Below are positions 24,265 through 35,983 of a stretch of 64,000 nucleotides of DNA, in pieces. Every line of letters begins with the position of its first letter. The stretch's first letter is position 1. The position numbers and the translations under genes were made by a program. The stretch comes from Cristatella mucedo (Eukaryota > Bryozoa > Phylactolaemata > Cristatellidae): contig WPIO01000009.1 of the NCBI GenBank assembly GCA_009760855.2, positions 367,501 to 431,500 on the forward strand. Direction: 5' to 3'. The notes beneath the pieces are model-generated. The model did not search any database. It saw nothing but the letters and a program-made list of their open reading frames with translations, and had not been told where the DNA came from.

Positions 24265-26665
24265 CCACTCGCGAAAATGTATTTTTTTACACGACACCTA
24301 CATCCACGTGTAGTTCGATTTCGCGAGGGCTGGTACCGCTCCTTTCCTAAATGGCTGTTGGGAGCATCATCGAGAGGGGCCTGCGTACAGCTGTGGTCCA
24401 CTTCTAATGAGCGTTTACACAGGCCGATAACCCGCTGGGGAACAGATGGTGGATTCACCATCGGGGTCGGCCAAGGCGCAGCCGGAGTCGAGAAGAGTAG
24501 ACTAGAGTGGGAGAGAGGAGCGAGTGAAGTCGTGCTCCCTCTGCTCTGTGAGTAGTAGAATAAATTGTTGGTGTTGGTTCGATGCGAGCGTTGTGCGTGC
24601 AGGGAGAATCGAAGCACACCATGCAAATACTGCAGGGGATATTTTAGCGCGCGAAGTTTTAGGAGTTAGGCTTCCCAGTTTCTGAGCGACACCATTACGT
24701 GTACACCCACTATTAACAAGTCTGTTTAATCGTCACCAAATTTGATAAATGTGTGCCACACAAGTGCAAATTTCGTCGAATGCGGACCGCTAGCGTGCTT
24801 TCATCTTTCTCTGCCTTCCAGCATGTCAGGCTCTGTCGGCTCCCTAATCCCTGCATGCATTGCTGACATTCGCACTAGGATGCTGACGGCAGGAGGAGTT
24901 ACGAAGTGCTGCGTAAGGCCAGGTGAGCCGAGCTCGTATTTATCGGTGCTAACCATCTCACCCATCGATCTGATCCTCTGACCTGAGGGAACTGTAAGTT
25001 GGTTTGTTTCTATAAACATGGCAAAGCAGGAGTAAAATAATCACGCGGAGTGTTTGTTATAATAGAGTCATATAAGCTCTTCTGATGGAATCGGGAGTGT
25101 GAAAATCAAAATAGATGTCGCTGTTCAGCTTCAGAAAGCTCTCATTCGCTGTGCTTCCATAGGTCCACACGCTCAGGCATGGTCAAACAAAGTAGTACTA
25201 GGCGATGGATAGTAATGCAGTGGCTGAGTCACAATATCACAGGGCAGTTTTAGTTGCTTTGAAAATTAGTTTAAAAGCCGCCACTGTGGTAAAACTCATT
25301 AGTTCAAATGAGCCGGAACGCCTGAGCAAGGGCAGATGGCAAATTGATATTCCTTCCCTGAGATGTTCCGGCATCACTGTCACAATAGTATTTCATTCTG
25401 CCCCCAAGTTACGACGGTTCGACTTACAAAATTTCAGAGACACGAACTCGGCCACGATCACGCAAGAAAGTTGAAGGAAATCAAAATGTATTCAAGAAGC
25501 TTTTAAAATCCTTCTACGGTCAGTAAATTTGACGACGCAGCAAACAGTTGTAGGGACTGACCGTAAAGCCTTCTCAGCAACCAAATTATAGGGCTGGCAA
25601 TTTGTAATCAAACACCGGCACTGATGTGAGTTTAGTGGTCAACCTGTGGCAGCTCATGACTATTGAGTCAAATTTTTAAACCAGCATGAGTGCGCTTTTC
25701 CATTCATATTTTAAATTCTTCGTTTCCGAGATGTTAAAGGCGTTAATTCGAGCGAATGGCGACACATGCCATGACATACATGCCGTGCAGCGTGTTTAAC
25801 GACACGATTCTCTTTATACTAACGAGATAGCACTGAACTAATCAAATCCTCTGTTCTGTGAGACTCGGGGTTTTGTTTTTTGGAATGGCTGACAGCATTA
25901 GCTCCAAAAACGACTAGACACGACCACTGCTTTATGCCAGCTTAAACAAAATAGATCAAGCCTGGAGCTTAAAATCAACCTTGACTTTGAAGTGGGCAAT
26001 TGCATGGGTGCTGAGGGGTTTCAGCTGTGGCTTGGTCCCTTACGTCCTTCTAGGTCTGTCTTTGGGCCGTCAATTAGCTAATTTAAATGTTCTGTGGATC
26101 CGTAATCATTGGCCTGGGCTCGAATCCGATATCATTAGTTCTATTTTACTTTTTGGTTAAATCTATCTACACGTGTATGCACGAGCTCAAAAAACCACTG
26201 GCTTCAGTATGAATCAAGACCTCCCCCCCCCCCACTAATATTATAGGAGTCTGCGTGCTCGCTCAGCAATATTTATGAGCGGTTCACTTCAAAGAATTGA
26301 AAGCCTTCGATGCACCATCGAATTACTGTTGGTAACAAGTTCCAACTATGGCTCTTGGGAGCAGAGTGTGTTTTCCTCATCCCTAATGCCTAGAATAAAT
26401 AGAAATTTGCTGGTTCTCAAAAAACTGCTGCTTTGGTCAGGACAGAATAATTTAAAATTCTCTGGGTTTTTTAAGTTAGGCATTCTACGAACTGTGGATT
26501 TGCATATGCAGCACTCGTTGTACCTCTACCAGAATATTTGAGTTATATTAAAATAACGCTACAGAGTAGTATCCATAACAGTGTAGCAGTAGTGGTGACT
26601 TAAACGAACATTTTAGTTTGTTATTGTAGATTACCAGAATAGTAAACGGCCACATTCCACTGACA
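24265..26665. other. No supported gene
   Basis: The interval 24290-24620 is GC-richer, with an AATAAA near 24560, and could be a solitary long terminal repeat. No matching partner was found. The remainder shows nothing recognisable. Confidence 0.35.
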
Positions 26666-26671
26666 TGGCAT

Positions 26672-26800
26672 TACTATTCATTTTTATAGCGCTCTAAGAA
26701 AACTTAATCTATATCCAGGCGCTCCACGTGCATGCCACAGGGCTCGAGCCTACGACCTCGGTTGTCAAAATCGAGCACCCTGAGCCAAACCAGAGCAAGA
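26672..26800 (-). mobile_element. SINE 2 copy
   Basis: Antisense tail TTTTTATAGCGCTCTAAGAA and B-box-like GGGCTCGAGCCT, then GTTGTCAAAATCGAGCACC from the head. Confidence 0.75.
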
Positions 26801-27242
26801 GGTTGCTTGCATCCAGCAGATGCATTTTGGAATGTGCTAGGACAATGTATCAAGAATGAGCGAAAGAGTAATCTGCGAAGGCATCCGTTAAGATACTTGA
26901 GGCCTAAAAAGTATACTTCGACATAGCTTTCGATAATCAAAAAAAGCCATGGGCACCTTCTTTCCCTTACGAACACTCAAAGAGAACTCCTGGAGATTAT
27001 ATGAACGATTAATGATCGCTAAATGGAATTTCTTGCACAGTGTTAGTTAATATGACATATAGATTTTTTTATTTCAATCATTTTCGGAAGTTACAGGCTG
27101 TAACCGGGAGAAAATACAGCCTTGACGCTTACCCTCCCAAGAATTTTGCAGGAACCGACTTACCACTCAAGCGATTGCTACTGGTTCAGGGTGGACCTGT
27201 CCAAACGTAGAGCTGGCAAGACCATGCCTCCATCATGGGTGA

Positions 27243-27413
27243 GCCATGATGGCACACTAGATTAGGTGGTTGCTTTTCACGACCTCGGTCTTGAGGTCGT
27301 AGGTTCTAATCCTGCAGTGGGCGATCCTTTATCGCCGCTGCAAGTGGTGGTGATAGCCGTAAAACGCTCTTCTGTCGCCATACAAAAGAGGCTGTTCAAT
27401 CAGCTAGTATTTT
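27243..27413 (+). mobile_element. SINE 1 copy
   Basis: Good copy: starts GTGAGCCATGATGGCACACT, has the B region GTAGGTTCTAATCCTGC and the tail CTCTTCTGTCGCCATACAAA. Confidence 0.85.
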
Positions 27414-27474
27414 TAATCATGCGTCCACGCATTCCTTTCTCCCTCACCCAGCAACATGTCTAGTTCGTAGTAGG

Positions 27475-27545
27475 AATTAGTTCTCTGAGGGTGCTACACA
27501 ATGTATTGTTGTTGTTGTTATTATTATTGTTATTGTTGTTCTTAT
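27475..27545 (+). mobile_element. SINE 2 or LINE A tail fragment with TTG/TTA repeat
   Basis: TTAGTTCTCTGAGGGTGCTA followed by a trinucleotide repeat; only the 3' end is present. Confidence 0.55.
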
Positions 27546-27959
27546 TAGTATTGCCACACTGCCCTGAGCTCCTCGCCCCCACCCCTACGGAGATCTAGGA
27601 TCGGTCATCTTCAGGAGAGAGCCACAAGTCAGACAGCGAGGAATACAGTGCAGATACAGGATACGACTTCGCAACTGCAGCTGAGGAAAGAAAGCCAGTT
27701 ACTTCCTCAGTTAGAAAGACATTGAAGATCTGATGAGAGACCTTCATTTTACCCAAGTTTAATGCTTAGCTTCTGACATCTAGGTGTGGAACTTGTTGGA
27801 TGAAAATACTTTCTACCAACTAGTGGCCCTAAGCGGCTTCATGCTAGCTTTTACTTTCCTGTCTAAGTACGATACCAGACATGTCAGCAGCTGCTGGTTA
27901 TTGCCTCTCTTGCGGGGAGTTGTGCAGCTCCAGCTGCACGGAGAGCCGGTTCTCTTTCG

Positions 27960-28790
27960 TGGCCACACGAGCGAAAGTATGGCTTCTATGACTGTGAGGT
28001 CATTAGAGACTCCAAAGTGATGGATTTCCTGATGGGCATCTAAGGAGGTTTCATAACAGTTCCTTGTTTTCTGTGCTTATGGGACAGCCGGGACACTAAG
28101 GTGCACTATCACAACAGAGACTCGCCACAGCGGACTGAGTTCTCTGTAGGAAAGAGCAGCATGTGGAGGCCGACGGTCGATCCTCGGTATGTTCTGATGC
28201 CACAGCTGCACATCAAGTTGGGCTTTTTCGTGTAGATTGTCACCGCTACAGACAGCGATTCGGTAGGCTTCAAGTACCGCCCCAGAGGTTTCTTGCAGCT
28301 GTCGGGTGCAAAGGTCAAAGACCGTATCTTCTTTGGACCACAGATAAAGAAGAAAGATTGTAACGAATTCGCCGAGCTGAGCTGGCATGGTGAAAGCAGC
28401 AGAAGACATTGTTTCGTTGCCGTGCTTCGTGGTTTTTCTGATTGATCACGAGGCCTAGAGATACCTACGAGCAACCCATTCAGGCTCTAATTAAAAAACG
28501 ATGCAAAACGGGATATTCAACGTCCATTAAAATCCATTTTCGTAAATTCTCGCCTTGACGAATACAAGGAGAACATGGGAGCTCACTCGGAGGAGCTCGG
28601 AGATCGCTATCACCGGGATATACTGGACTTTAAACATAGTTACCGAGACAGTGTTTCAGAGCAGTCCGCCACACCACGTATCGCGGCTCTTCAAGCCTTC
28701 GGGCGCTACCCGAACGGGCCAACCAGGATGCCGTCCGTCCATTGGCCCGATACTGTTGCCAATCAGCCGTAACGCCGCTCAGATGCATGG
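27960..28790 (+). pseudogene. Decayed copy of an uncharacterised repetitive invertebrate protein family
   Basis: Broken frames on the plus strand carry, in order: CEVIRDSKVMDFLMGI (then a stop), PCFLCLWDSRDTKVHYHNRD, PTVDPRYVLMPQLHIKLGFF (then a stop), VTATDSDSVGFKY, KVKDRIFFGPQIKKK, FVAVLRGFSD, a frameshift, and ENMGAHSEELGDRYHRDI. This order matches a protein family I recall as repetitive in hydra and arthropod genomes. Its hallmarks are CFLCLWDSR, LPPLHIKLG, GPQI and ENLG-x-x-SEEQGERFHQDI. Its biochemical function is, to my knowledge, unknown, and its multicopy distribution suggests a transposable-element origin. This copy has at least two in-frame stops and one frameshift, so it is not functional. 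Confidence 0.75.
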
Positions 28791-29160
28791 AAGCGCCCGA
28801 ATTCGCGTAGGCTTTGTATGTCCGGCCGGCCGCCCAGCGACGCGGACACACGCTCTCCGGAGCAGCTCCCAGTTTACGCTCACTGGAGAGTTATTATTTA
28901 CGAACGCTTACTGCTTAGCGGTCTTTCACCCTAAGAATGCAACAGACAGTTTCTTCCAGAAAGTGATCTGCAGTAGCGCCAAATATCTAGAACATTTAAT
29001 CATGCAAGAACCCTTTCGAGTGGTCAGTTTCAATTACCTCAGAGTAAATTCCTGTTAATTTTGATTCACCTGCTGTTTTTTCAGAGTAAATGTAAACGTT
29101 AAGGTGGGAATTTTTATTTTTCTTATCAGAAATGGGTCAGTACCGCCCTAGTTTGGCCTA
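28791..29160. other. No supported gene
   Basis: Nothing recognised after the decayed copy. Confidence 0.35.
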
Positions 29161-29162
29161 AA

Positions 29163-29210
29163 ATAAGATAAATACTAACTGATTCAACAGCCTCTTTTGT
29201 ATAGCTAAAG
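29163..29210 (-). mobile_element. SINE 1 3' fragment
   Basis: Antisense ACTAACTGATTCAACAGCCT at the junction with the adjoining LINE A tail, suggesting that one element landed in the other. Confidence 0.6.
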
Positions 29211-29212
29211 AA

Positions 29213-31480
29213 TAAAAATAATAGTACTCTTGATAAACGCCCTAGGGAACTCAATCTCTTTCAAGGCGCTTAAATTTGCTGCAAAGGAAACACGATTGAA
29301 TGGTGAGTGATATCATGCTTGATAAACAACATGAATAACGGGTGAAATGCACATGCAAGTGTGGTTAGTAGCAGTATGCACAGTGTCAGCACGCATAAGC
29401 ACATAAAGGACGAACCACATGGACCCACTAAATGCTGTCACAAATAGGTGTGGTTTTAATTTCTTTTTAAATGTGGTCAAGTCAAGGGATGTCGATACGG
29501 AAATCAGTAGTGAGTTCCAGGCTTTGGGAGCAAACGAACTAAATGCTCGGTCTCCAAAGGAGGTATATGTAAACAGTTAGATTCCGAAAAGCGGGTGTAC
29601 GATGCTTCGCCTGGTGGGGGTAGTAGATCTGATAGGTAGGCTGGAGCCAAAGAATGAAGTGACCTAAAAGTGAGTGACAGATCCTTGAAGTCGATCCGTT
29701 TCTTGACTAGGAGCCAGTTCAGGTCGGCGAGAAGTGGTGTAGTGTGGCAACTGTGACGCTCACGACAGAAAAGCCTAGCTGCAGAGTTTTGCACCTGCTG
29801 TAATCACCTCATTGCAAATACCGGTAGGCCAGCACGCAGTGAGTTACAGAAGTCAAGACAGGATGTCACAAATGCATGGACCAACGTATATGTGGTACCC
29901 CTATCTAAACAAGAACGAATTTTAGCAATGCTATGTAGCTGAAAGTAGGCAGACTTGACTGTAGAGCTGATGCTGTCATTCAATTAAAGGTCACTTTGGA
30001 ACATGACACCTAGATTTTGAGCTGATTCAACTGGAGATATGCTGGCAGAGTCAATTTTGAACGTCAGCCTTTCCAATTTCTGACTCACACTGGGTTTGCC
30101 CATAACTAATAAGTTAGTTTTATCATCGTATAGATTAAGAAAATTAGCTACCATCCATGTGCGGATGTCATCAATACATGCAGCAAGTGAGTTTAAAGAA
30201 TTTGAGGTGCTCGAAGGTTGGGAGGGATCAAAGCAAAGGTACAACTGAGAGTCAGCCGCATAGAAGTGAAAGCCTAGATTGTGCTTGGCAATCACATCAG
30301 CAAGAGGCAGAGTATAAACCGTGAAAAGAACCGGACCTAGCACGGAGCCCTGAGGTACTCCATATTTCAGAAGTACTTCAGATGATCTTTGTCCATTCAC
30401 GTCAATACTCTGGGCTCTCCCACTGAGATAGGACCTGAACCACTACAGAGCAGTGCCAGTGATGCCCAGGCGAGATGAGAGGCGCTCTAGAAGAACATTG
30501 TGATCGATATTATCAAAAGCTGCCGAGAGATCGAGCAAAACAAGCAGAGACACTCTACCCGTGCCTGCATTCCTAAGTAGGTCGTTGTATACCCTAAGCA
30601 ATGCTGACTCTGTGAAGTGATTAGCTCTAAAGCCAGACTGGAACTTACAAGCAAGGTGTGAGGTTTCGACATATGAGTTCAGCTGGTCTGCCACGACCCA
30701 TTCCAGTGTCTTTGATATAAATGGTAGAAGGGAGACTGGGCGATAGTTGCTCAAGTTCTCTTGGTCTAGTGTTGCTTTCTTGAGGAGAGGCCTGACTACA
30801 GCTTTTTTGAAAGGTGCTGGGACATGACCTGAGGCTAATGACATATTAACGATGTTAGTTATGCATGGCAGCAGCAGATCAATGCAACGTAGGAGCAGGA
30901 CAGTGAGAACAGGGTTAAAAGGACTTGTTGTCTTCTCTGATTGCGATATGAACGTCAGGACGAGGTCACTAGTGACCTGCTTGAATGTAGACATTGAGGT
31001 GCAGCCAGTAATTGAGGGACAGCATCCTAGGGCGGGATGCTGCCACTGAATGCTGCTGCCAGCTGAAGGATCGATTTCTCGCACACAGAATCGAAATGAC
31101 ATCGGCGAAATCTGAGATAGAGGATTGGTAGCTGACGGGGATAGACTACTGCACCATCGGTAGCTTGTTTTCGAGTGAAATCAAGACAATCGATTCTAAA
31201 GACTGCTTCGAGGGTACTGCAAATGGCTTGAAGTTGAATTTTGAGCACACAATAATAGCAATTCAACTTCCAGTTTTGTATGATCGAGTGGTGTGAAAGA
31301 ACGAGAAACCCGTCGGGGTAGCGTCTTTCATTGTCTGGCAGTCTAGCGAATTTAGCCAAGTTTCAGTCAATGCGAGCAGGTTGAGACCATTTTCAGAAAC
31401 AAGGTAGCTTATTACTGTAGGTTTATTGCACATTTCGCGAGGATTCTAAAGTCAAGGATTAAGTTAGGCTGTCGGAGTTA
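29213..31480 (-). mobile_element. LINE A, most complete copy (endonuclease remnant and reverse transcriptase)
   Basis: This CR1/L2-type non-LTR retrotransposon reads on the minus strand. Near 31350 an endonuclease remnant shows TETWLNS, followed by PTGFSFFHTTRS. The frame at 31102-30443 encodes the reverse transcriptase start: [38 protein letters not shown] and [17 protein letters not shown]. The frame at 30400-29984 continues with [20 protein letters not shown] and an altered catalytic box: FYAADSQLY in place of the expected YADDTQLY. The C-terminal part is at 29794-29504, and the tail lies at 29213. Stops and frameshifts separate the frames, so the copy is dead. The 5' end is not defined. 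Confidence 0.85.
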
Positions 31481-31860
31481 TAGCTGGCCTAATGACCACT
31501 AAGGTAACGAGATTTACAGTGAAGCTTGTAAGGGAGCGTGCTGAACGGTTCGAGACAATGCTAGGAATACCAAACGAGTAGGTTCTCAGCTTGCAGTTCC
31601 TGCCAAATGAGCGGCGTTTATGCTGGCGGCTCCGAGGTGCTTTTCTTTTATAATTGCATAATTCATGAATCTAAGCAACAGCCGTAAGATGTAGGAATAA
31701 ATTTGAACTAAGACGACGAAGCGATAATAATAGGTTCGCACGATCGTAACTAACATGCAGGTTACTAGCCGCCGGTGTAGCTAAGGCCACCGCCGGCGTG
31801 GGAGACCCAGCAGCCCGAAGCGGTAAGCGTTTATATATCCATAGGCAAGCAATTTCTTAC
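31481..31860. other. No supported feature
   Basis: Possibly further LINE 5' sequence, too diverged to call. Confidence 0.3.
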
Positions 31861-31864
31861 AAGC

Positions 31865-32005
31865 TACGGCCAAACAACAAAAAAGAGCCTTTTTTGTTAT
31901 CACCACCGTTTGCATCGGTGATAAAGGATCGCCCACCGCATGATTCAAACCCACGACCTCGGGACCGATGTCGTGAAAAGCAACTGCCTTACCTATGGTG
32001 CCATT
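31865..32005 (-). mobile_element. SINE 1 copy
   Basis: Antisense GATAAAGGATCGCCCACCGC, then CCACGACCTCGGGACCGATG. Confidence 0.75.
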
Positions 32006-32007
32006 AG

Positions 32008-32125
32008 GGCTCAGGGTTAAGGAGCTCCCCGTTAACGACTAGGTCGTGGATATGAGCTCGGCTGCATATGTAAAACGCCTGAATTGAGAAAAAGTTCTCT
32101 AAGGGTGCTGCACTAATTTGATTTA
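32008..32125 (+). mobile_element. SINE 2 copy, diverged
   Basis: Abuts the preceding SINE 1 in opposite orientation. The tail AAACGCCTGAATTGAGAAAA and AAGTTCTCTAAGGGTGC are recognisable, but the head is eroded. Confidence 0.6.
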
Positions 32126-32242
32126 TTTATATTCAGTTTCAAGTTACTTACTTTCCTGGTTACAAAAGCAAAGTTTGTAGAGAATATCGGCCATCTTCTT
32201 TACTTGTGAGGCATAAGCAATTATGAAAAACACTTAACAAAT

Positions 32243-32395
32243 GTTAGCTGGTTCAACAGCCTCATTTGTATAGCAACAGAAGAGCCTTAACGGCTACTAA
32301 CACAACTTGCAGTGGACAATAAAAGATCCCCCACTGCAGGACTCGAACCAACGACCAGGATCGTGAAGAGCAAGCACCTAACCTCCTGGGCAAAG
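32243..32395 (-). mobile_element. SINE 1 copy
   Basis: Antisense CTGGTTCAACAGCCTCATTT, AAAAGATCCCCCACTGCAGG and CTCGAACCAACGACC. Confidence 0.75.
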
Positions 32396-32454
32396 ACCCG
32401 GGGTGCTTACTATTCAAGGACAAAAGCTGTGTTACATAGTATTATTTACTGGGA

Positions 32455-32745
32455 TGAGGTCTTTCGTTAGCACTTTAACCAAGAACTAAAAAACACCTAT
32501 TCAGTACAGCATTTAGTGGGTCCCTGTGATTCGTCCTCCATGTGCTTATGCATGCTGACACTGTGCATGCTGCCACTAACCACACTTGCATGCTGACTGA
32601 CCCTGTGCATGTCACCCCTAACCATGTCATTCATGTTGTTTATCAAGCATGACACTACTCACCATTCAATTGTATTTCCCTTTGCAGCAAATATAAAGCA
32701 CCTAGAAAAAGAGCCTTTATCAAGTGCACTATTAAGTCTTTTAGT
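32455..32745 (+). mobile_element. LINE A 3' fragment
   Basis: Shares TGGGTCCCTGTGATTCGTCC, the TGCATGCTGCCACTAACCA segment and the eroded tail AAGCACCTAGAAAAAGAGCC with the copy at 10800. Confidence 0.75.
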
Positions 32746-33653
32746 CTTTGTAATGCGATGCCTAGACACTCATGCTCGTACCGATCGCACTCGAGCCTAG
32801 AACAGCAGCCAGCTCAAGTATGACAGGGAGTACCTAAAGTACTTGGCTTGAGCAAATACCAAGAGTGAGTTAGCTTTTTAAGTAATACCTGCATGCTATA
32901 CGAAATATCAGCATATAGGATGGCCAGAAATCCATAACCGGAATACACGACCAATCCTCATTTATCCAAGCAGTACTCATACTGAGATCATACCACAGCG
33001 ACGATGAGCTCGGTATCTCTTAGCTAACCGTAGCAGACGTGGGCAGAGCAAAGCTTCCGACGGCAGATCGGCAAACCTATAATCCCACTGTATAGCCCAA
33101 CATTACCGTGTGACAAGCACTTTGCAGAAGCACGTGCACCCACGTGGTGGCATGGGCCATGCAAAATTACTCACCAACAGAGATTACTGTAGAGACTGCA
33201 AGACTATAGCAATAACAACACATATACCATGTACCAGTATGTGTACAATAAATAAAAGTATATGTATTTGCTAGCTCGGCCAGCATCACGTAAAAGACGA
33301 GGCTTCCATCGCTTGCTCCGGAATTCTGGAGCCATCGCTCCAGAATTGCTTAGGTTAGGAAGTGACCGGATCCCTATTCACATAGCATGTACAGTACACT
33401 GGAGCGAAAGTAGCTATGCCATACAGTACATTAATAATGTAGTTCGACTACCCTCACGGCACAGCTTCATTCATCAAATGCATGTACAGCCCTTTGACCG
33501 CTAAAAGATCCATGACTGGTTGAATAGATGATGCGCATATCAATGTTCACATCAGGGTACAAAGATTGAATACAGCTGTGCATCGAAGAATCACGCTGCT
33601 TCGACTACATTTATCCCTGCAGTGATGTCTGAGCACACAATGCTGGTAGGTCA
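32746..33653. other. No supported feature; region downstream of MEA1
   Basis: Would contain the 3' untranslated region of the minus-strand MEA1 gene. No polyadenylation site can be fixed. Confidence 0.35.
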
Positions 33654-33947
33654 TCATGAGCAGACACTGCTGCTCAATGGAGAATCGCCTTCTGCCTGCG
33701 TTTTTTCCGACGATGTGGCCGCCTCTGAGCCAGTGCTTGATGCATTACGAATGCGACCAATAAGCTGTTCTTTCCACGCGGCTTCGGGTACAGTAGCAGC
33801 CCAGCCAGGGATACTGTGTGGGGGCAGTGAAAAACCCTTCATGGCTGCCATTATTGTGGCAGCCTGCTCTGGAGAAGTCTGAGCTGGACGCCTTACGGTT
33901 TGAGTCCATACTGATGGTGAAGGAGGTCGCTCTTCAAATGCAGCACA
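33654..33947 (-). CDS. MEA1 homologue, exon 3 (C-terminal conserved domain)
   Basis: Male-enhanced antigen 1 is a small, mostly disordered acidic protein of unclear molecular role, first linked to spermatogenesis in mammals. This exon follows the acceptor TTTTTTTCTAG, enters in phase 0 and ends with TGA at 33654-33656, giving 97 residues. The conserved block is EQAATIMAAMKGFSLPPHSI, followed by PGWAATVPEAAWKEQL. It matches the vertebrate C-terminal pattern, recalled as V-x-x-x-M-A-x-x-SLP-x-P-x-VPAWA-x-x-x-x-x-x-QW. A serine-rich tail follows. The joined protein is about 202 residues, close to the roughly 185 of mammals. Identification rests on this block and on the GY motif in exon 2. Confidence 0.8.
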   Translation of the reverse strand, partial: CAAFEERPPSPSVWTQTVRRPAQTSPEQAATIMAAMKGFSLPPHSIPGWAATVPEAAWKEQLIGRIRNASSTGSEAATSSEKTQAEGDSPLSSSVCS

Positions 33948-34070
33948 CTAGAAAAAAATTCAGGCAGATGCGAGGAAATGAAAAAGGCTGACAACGATTT
34001 GGTTCAATAGGAGGGACGACGACGAGGACGACGGACAAGGCAAGCAGTGACGTCAGAAGCATCGACTCAC

Positions 34071-34243
34071 ATTGCTAGAAAACGGGCCTGCGGTAAACTG
34101 CATCTGCTCTTGCACGTCAAGGACGTGGAGCAATCTGTCAACGTTGACATCTACATATTGTTCAGGAGCAGATGCCACCTCCACTTCACTTTCACAATCA
34201 CTTGCAGCACCACCACTTCCTTGTGAAAGCATGACATATCCAC
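34071..34243 (-). CDS. MEA1 homologue, exon 2
   Basis: Entered after TATTGTAG with two bases that complete a glycine codon, and left at AGCAAT/GTGAGT in phase 0. Encodes GYVMLSQ, comparable to the GYSYQPLNQ motif of vertebrate MEA1, then an acidic run (SDCESEVEVASAPEQY) and a hydrophobic VDRLLHVLDVQEQM segment. Both phases agree with exons 1 and 3. The intron to exon 3 is only 123 bases, whereas the intron to exon 1 is 5.2 kb and packed with transposons. Confidence 0.8.
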
Positions 34244-34354
34244 CTACAATATTAATAACAAGTCATATTTAAACAGACGTATTTCTAACAACTAAAGTAG
34301 ACAAACGCATACTGGTATATACGATAACTCTTGACCCTGTGTGTTAGTGTGGGG

Positions 34355-34500
34355 GGGGCAAGGTGCTCGAGCGGTACGATCCAGGACGTGGATTCAAATC
34401 CTGCAGAAGGCAAATCTGTATCGCTCACTGCAAGCGTGACTGGTTGCCGCAAAGGCTCTTCTGCTGCTGCTCTATAAATGAGGCTGTGGAATGAGGCCGA
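34355..34500 (+). mobile_element. SINE 1 copy in MEA1 intron 1
   Basis: Antisense to MEA1. Carries GGATTCAAATCCTGCAGAAG and the tail AAAGGCTCTTCTGCTGCTGC with ATAAATGAGGCTG. Confidence 0.75.
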
Positions 34501-34874
34501 CCCACAGCATTTTTACATCCACAGTCAATCAAACATTACAGCACCACCAGTCCTCTAGCATTGCTACCGTGAAAATAGCCTTGACAAGTAATTAACGTAT
34601 GAGCTAGCCACCTTAATCATAAGCAGTTGGTTCTCGTTGTGGCTCAGCAGGCGATGTGTCAGCACTCAGTCTCTGACTTTTGACCTTTCGAAGAGTCGAC
34701 CTAAGCTGCCAGCCGGATATTTCACCCAGCATGTGGCTTTATACTGCAGCCGAACGAAAGCCCTCCCGTGCACTGGCGTGGCACGACATGACAATTTAAT
34801 GGGTGCTTTTGCAATGTCATTATTAGGTTACATACATTTATTGCAGCCCGACTGAACTTGTGTAACGCACTATT

Positions 34875-35640
34875 CACTCGAGGTCTCTCTGTATATAAAA
34901 TAAGAAGCTTGCAGTTGGTGCAAAACTCGGCAGCTATACGTGCATGTCAGGAAAGCCGAAACTGCCGAATTATGACACCTCTCAACGATCTGCACAGGCT
35001 CCCCATCAAACAGCGTATCGACTTCAAGGTTCTGTCACTTTTAGATCCCTTCATTCTCTTAAAAAAATACTAGCTGATTTAACAGCCTCCTTTTGTAGAG
35101 CGACAGAAGAGCCTTTACGGCTATCATCACTGCTTGCAGCAGCGATGAAGAATCACCCACCGGAGGATTCAAACCCGTGACCTCGGCACCGAGGTCGTGG
35201 AAATCAGCCGCCTTACCTAGTGTGCCATCACGGGTCACCAATGCTCACTCTTGCTCCAGAATGCCAAAATACTTCCTAGTCAGTCTTTGCTTCAGGCTAT
35301 TCTCCCTCAAGTCGTTTGGCTGTGCCACTAAGCTCCTCAACTCCTTTGGAGACCTTGCCTTCAGTTCGTATCCACCTACAGCATGGAGCTTACGACATCC
35401 CTTGACTTGACGTCTTTTTAAAAGACGCAAAAAATCCACCTGTTCCTTACAGTACTTGCTCTACGCTTGTGAATAGTCCGTTGTGTGCTTAAGCATGCTG
35501 ACTGTGCATGTAATTACTAAATGACATGCTTCCTTTCCAGAATAGATAAAATGCTTATACACTGATTTAGTTCTCTTGGGGCACTACACAAATATCTTTT
35601 TATTATTATTTTTATTGTTACTACTATTATTATTACATGT
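34875..35640 (+). mobile_element. LINE A copy split by a SINE 1
   Basis: Frames hold LQLVQNSAAIRACQESRNC and LHRLPIKQRIDFKVLSL. After the SINE, FGDLAFSSYPPTAW and the tail TGATTTAGTTCTCTTGGGGC follow. Lies in MEA1 intron 1, antisense to the gene. Confidence 0.8.
35068..35233 (-). mobile_element. SINE 1 inserted in a LINE A copy
   Basis: Antisense copy starting CTAGCTGATTTAACAGCCTC and ending CTTACCTAGTGTGCCATCAC. The A-rich flank on the left (TTAAAAAAATA) is the expected SINE 3' end. Confidence 0.8.
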
Positions 35641-35983
35641 CGATGGAGGGCACCCTCACTCCAAATACTGTAGTTGCAGCACCAATCATCCAGTACAGCT
35701 TGAACCTTATTGCCACAACACCACTCTGATGCTCAGTTAATGCTCTGAGTTGCCTACAGCAAGCGACTAAGTAAGCTGCCAGGCTAGCGGATCAAATACT
35801 AAAGCCACATCGGGCCAAGATATTTTGTGTGAACCAGGCAATGCTTCTTTTGTGAACCATTAAAATACTAGCACGGGAATAATGCTACCATGGGCACTTA
35901 CCTCGAATAACGAAATGAAGACCTGAGATAGAAGACAAAGTATTCACATTACATGTACGTGTATCTGTCGATCCAAATAAAGA
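35641..35983. other. No supported feature
   Basis: Unassigned DNA in MEA1 intron 1. Confidence 0.35.

Noticed and set aside
27784-28020. 78-codon frame starting WNLLDENTF
   Set aside because: Overlaps the start of the decayed protein family in another frame, and has no support of its own.
28077-28474. Minus-strand frames of 110 and 121 codons
   Set aside because: They are the antisense of the decayed plus-strand protein copy, whose motifs are recognisable.
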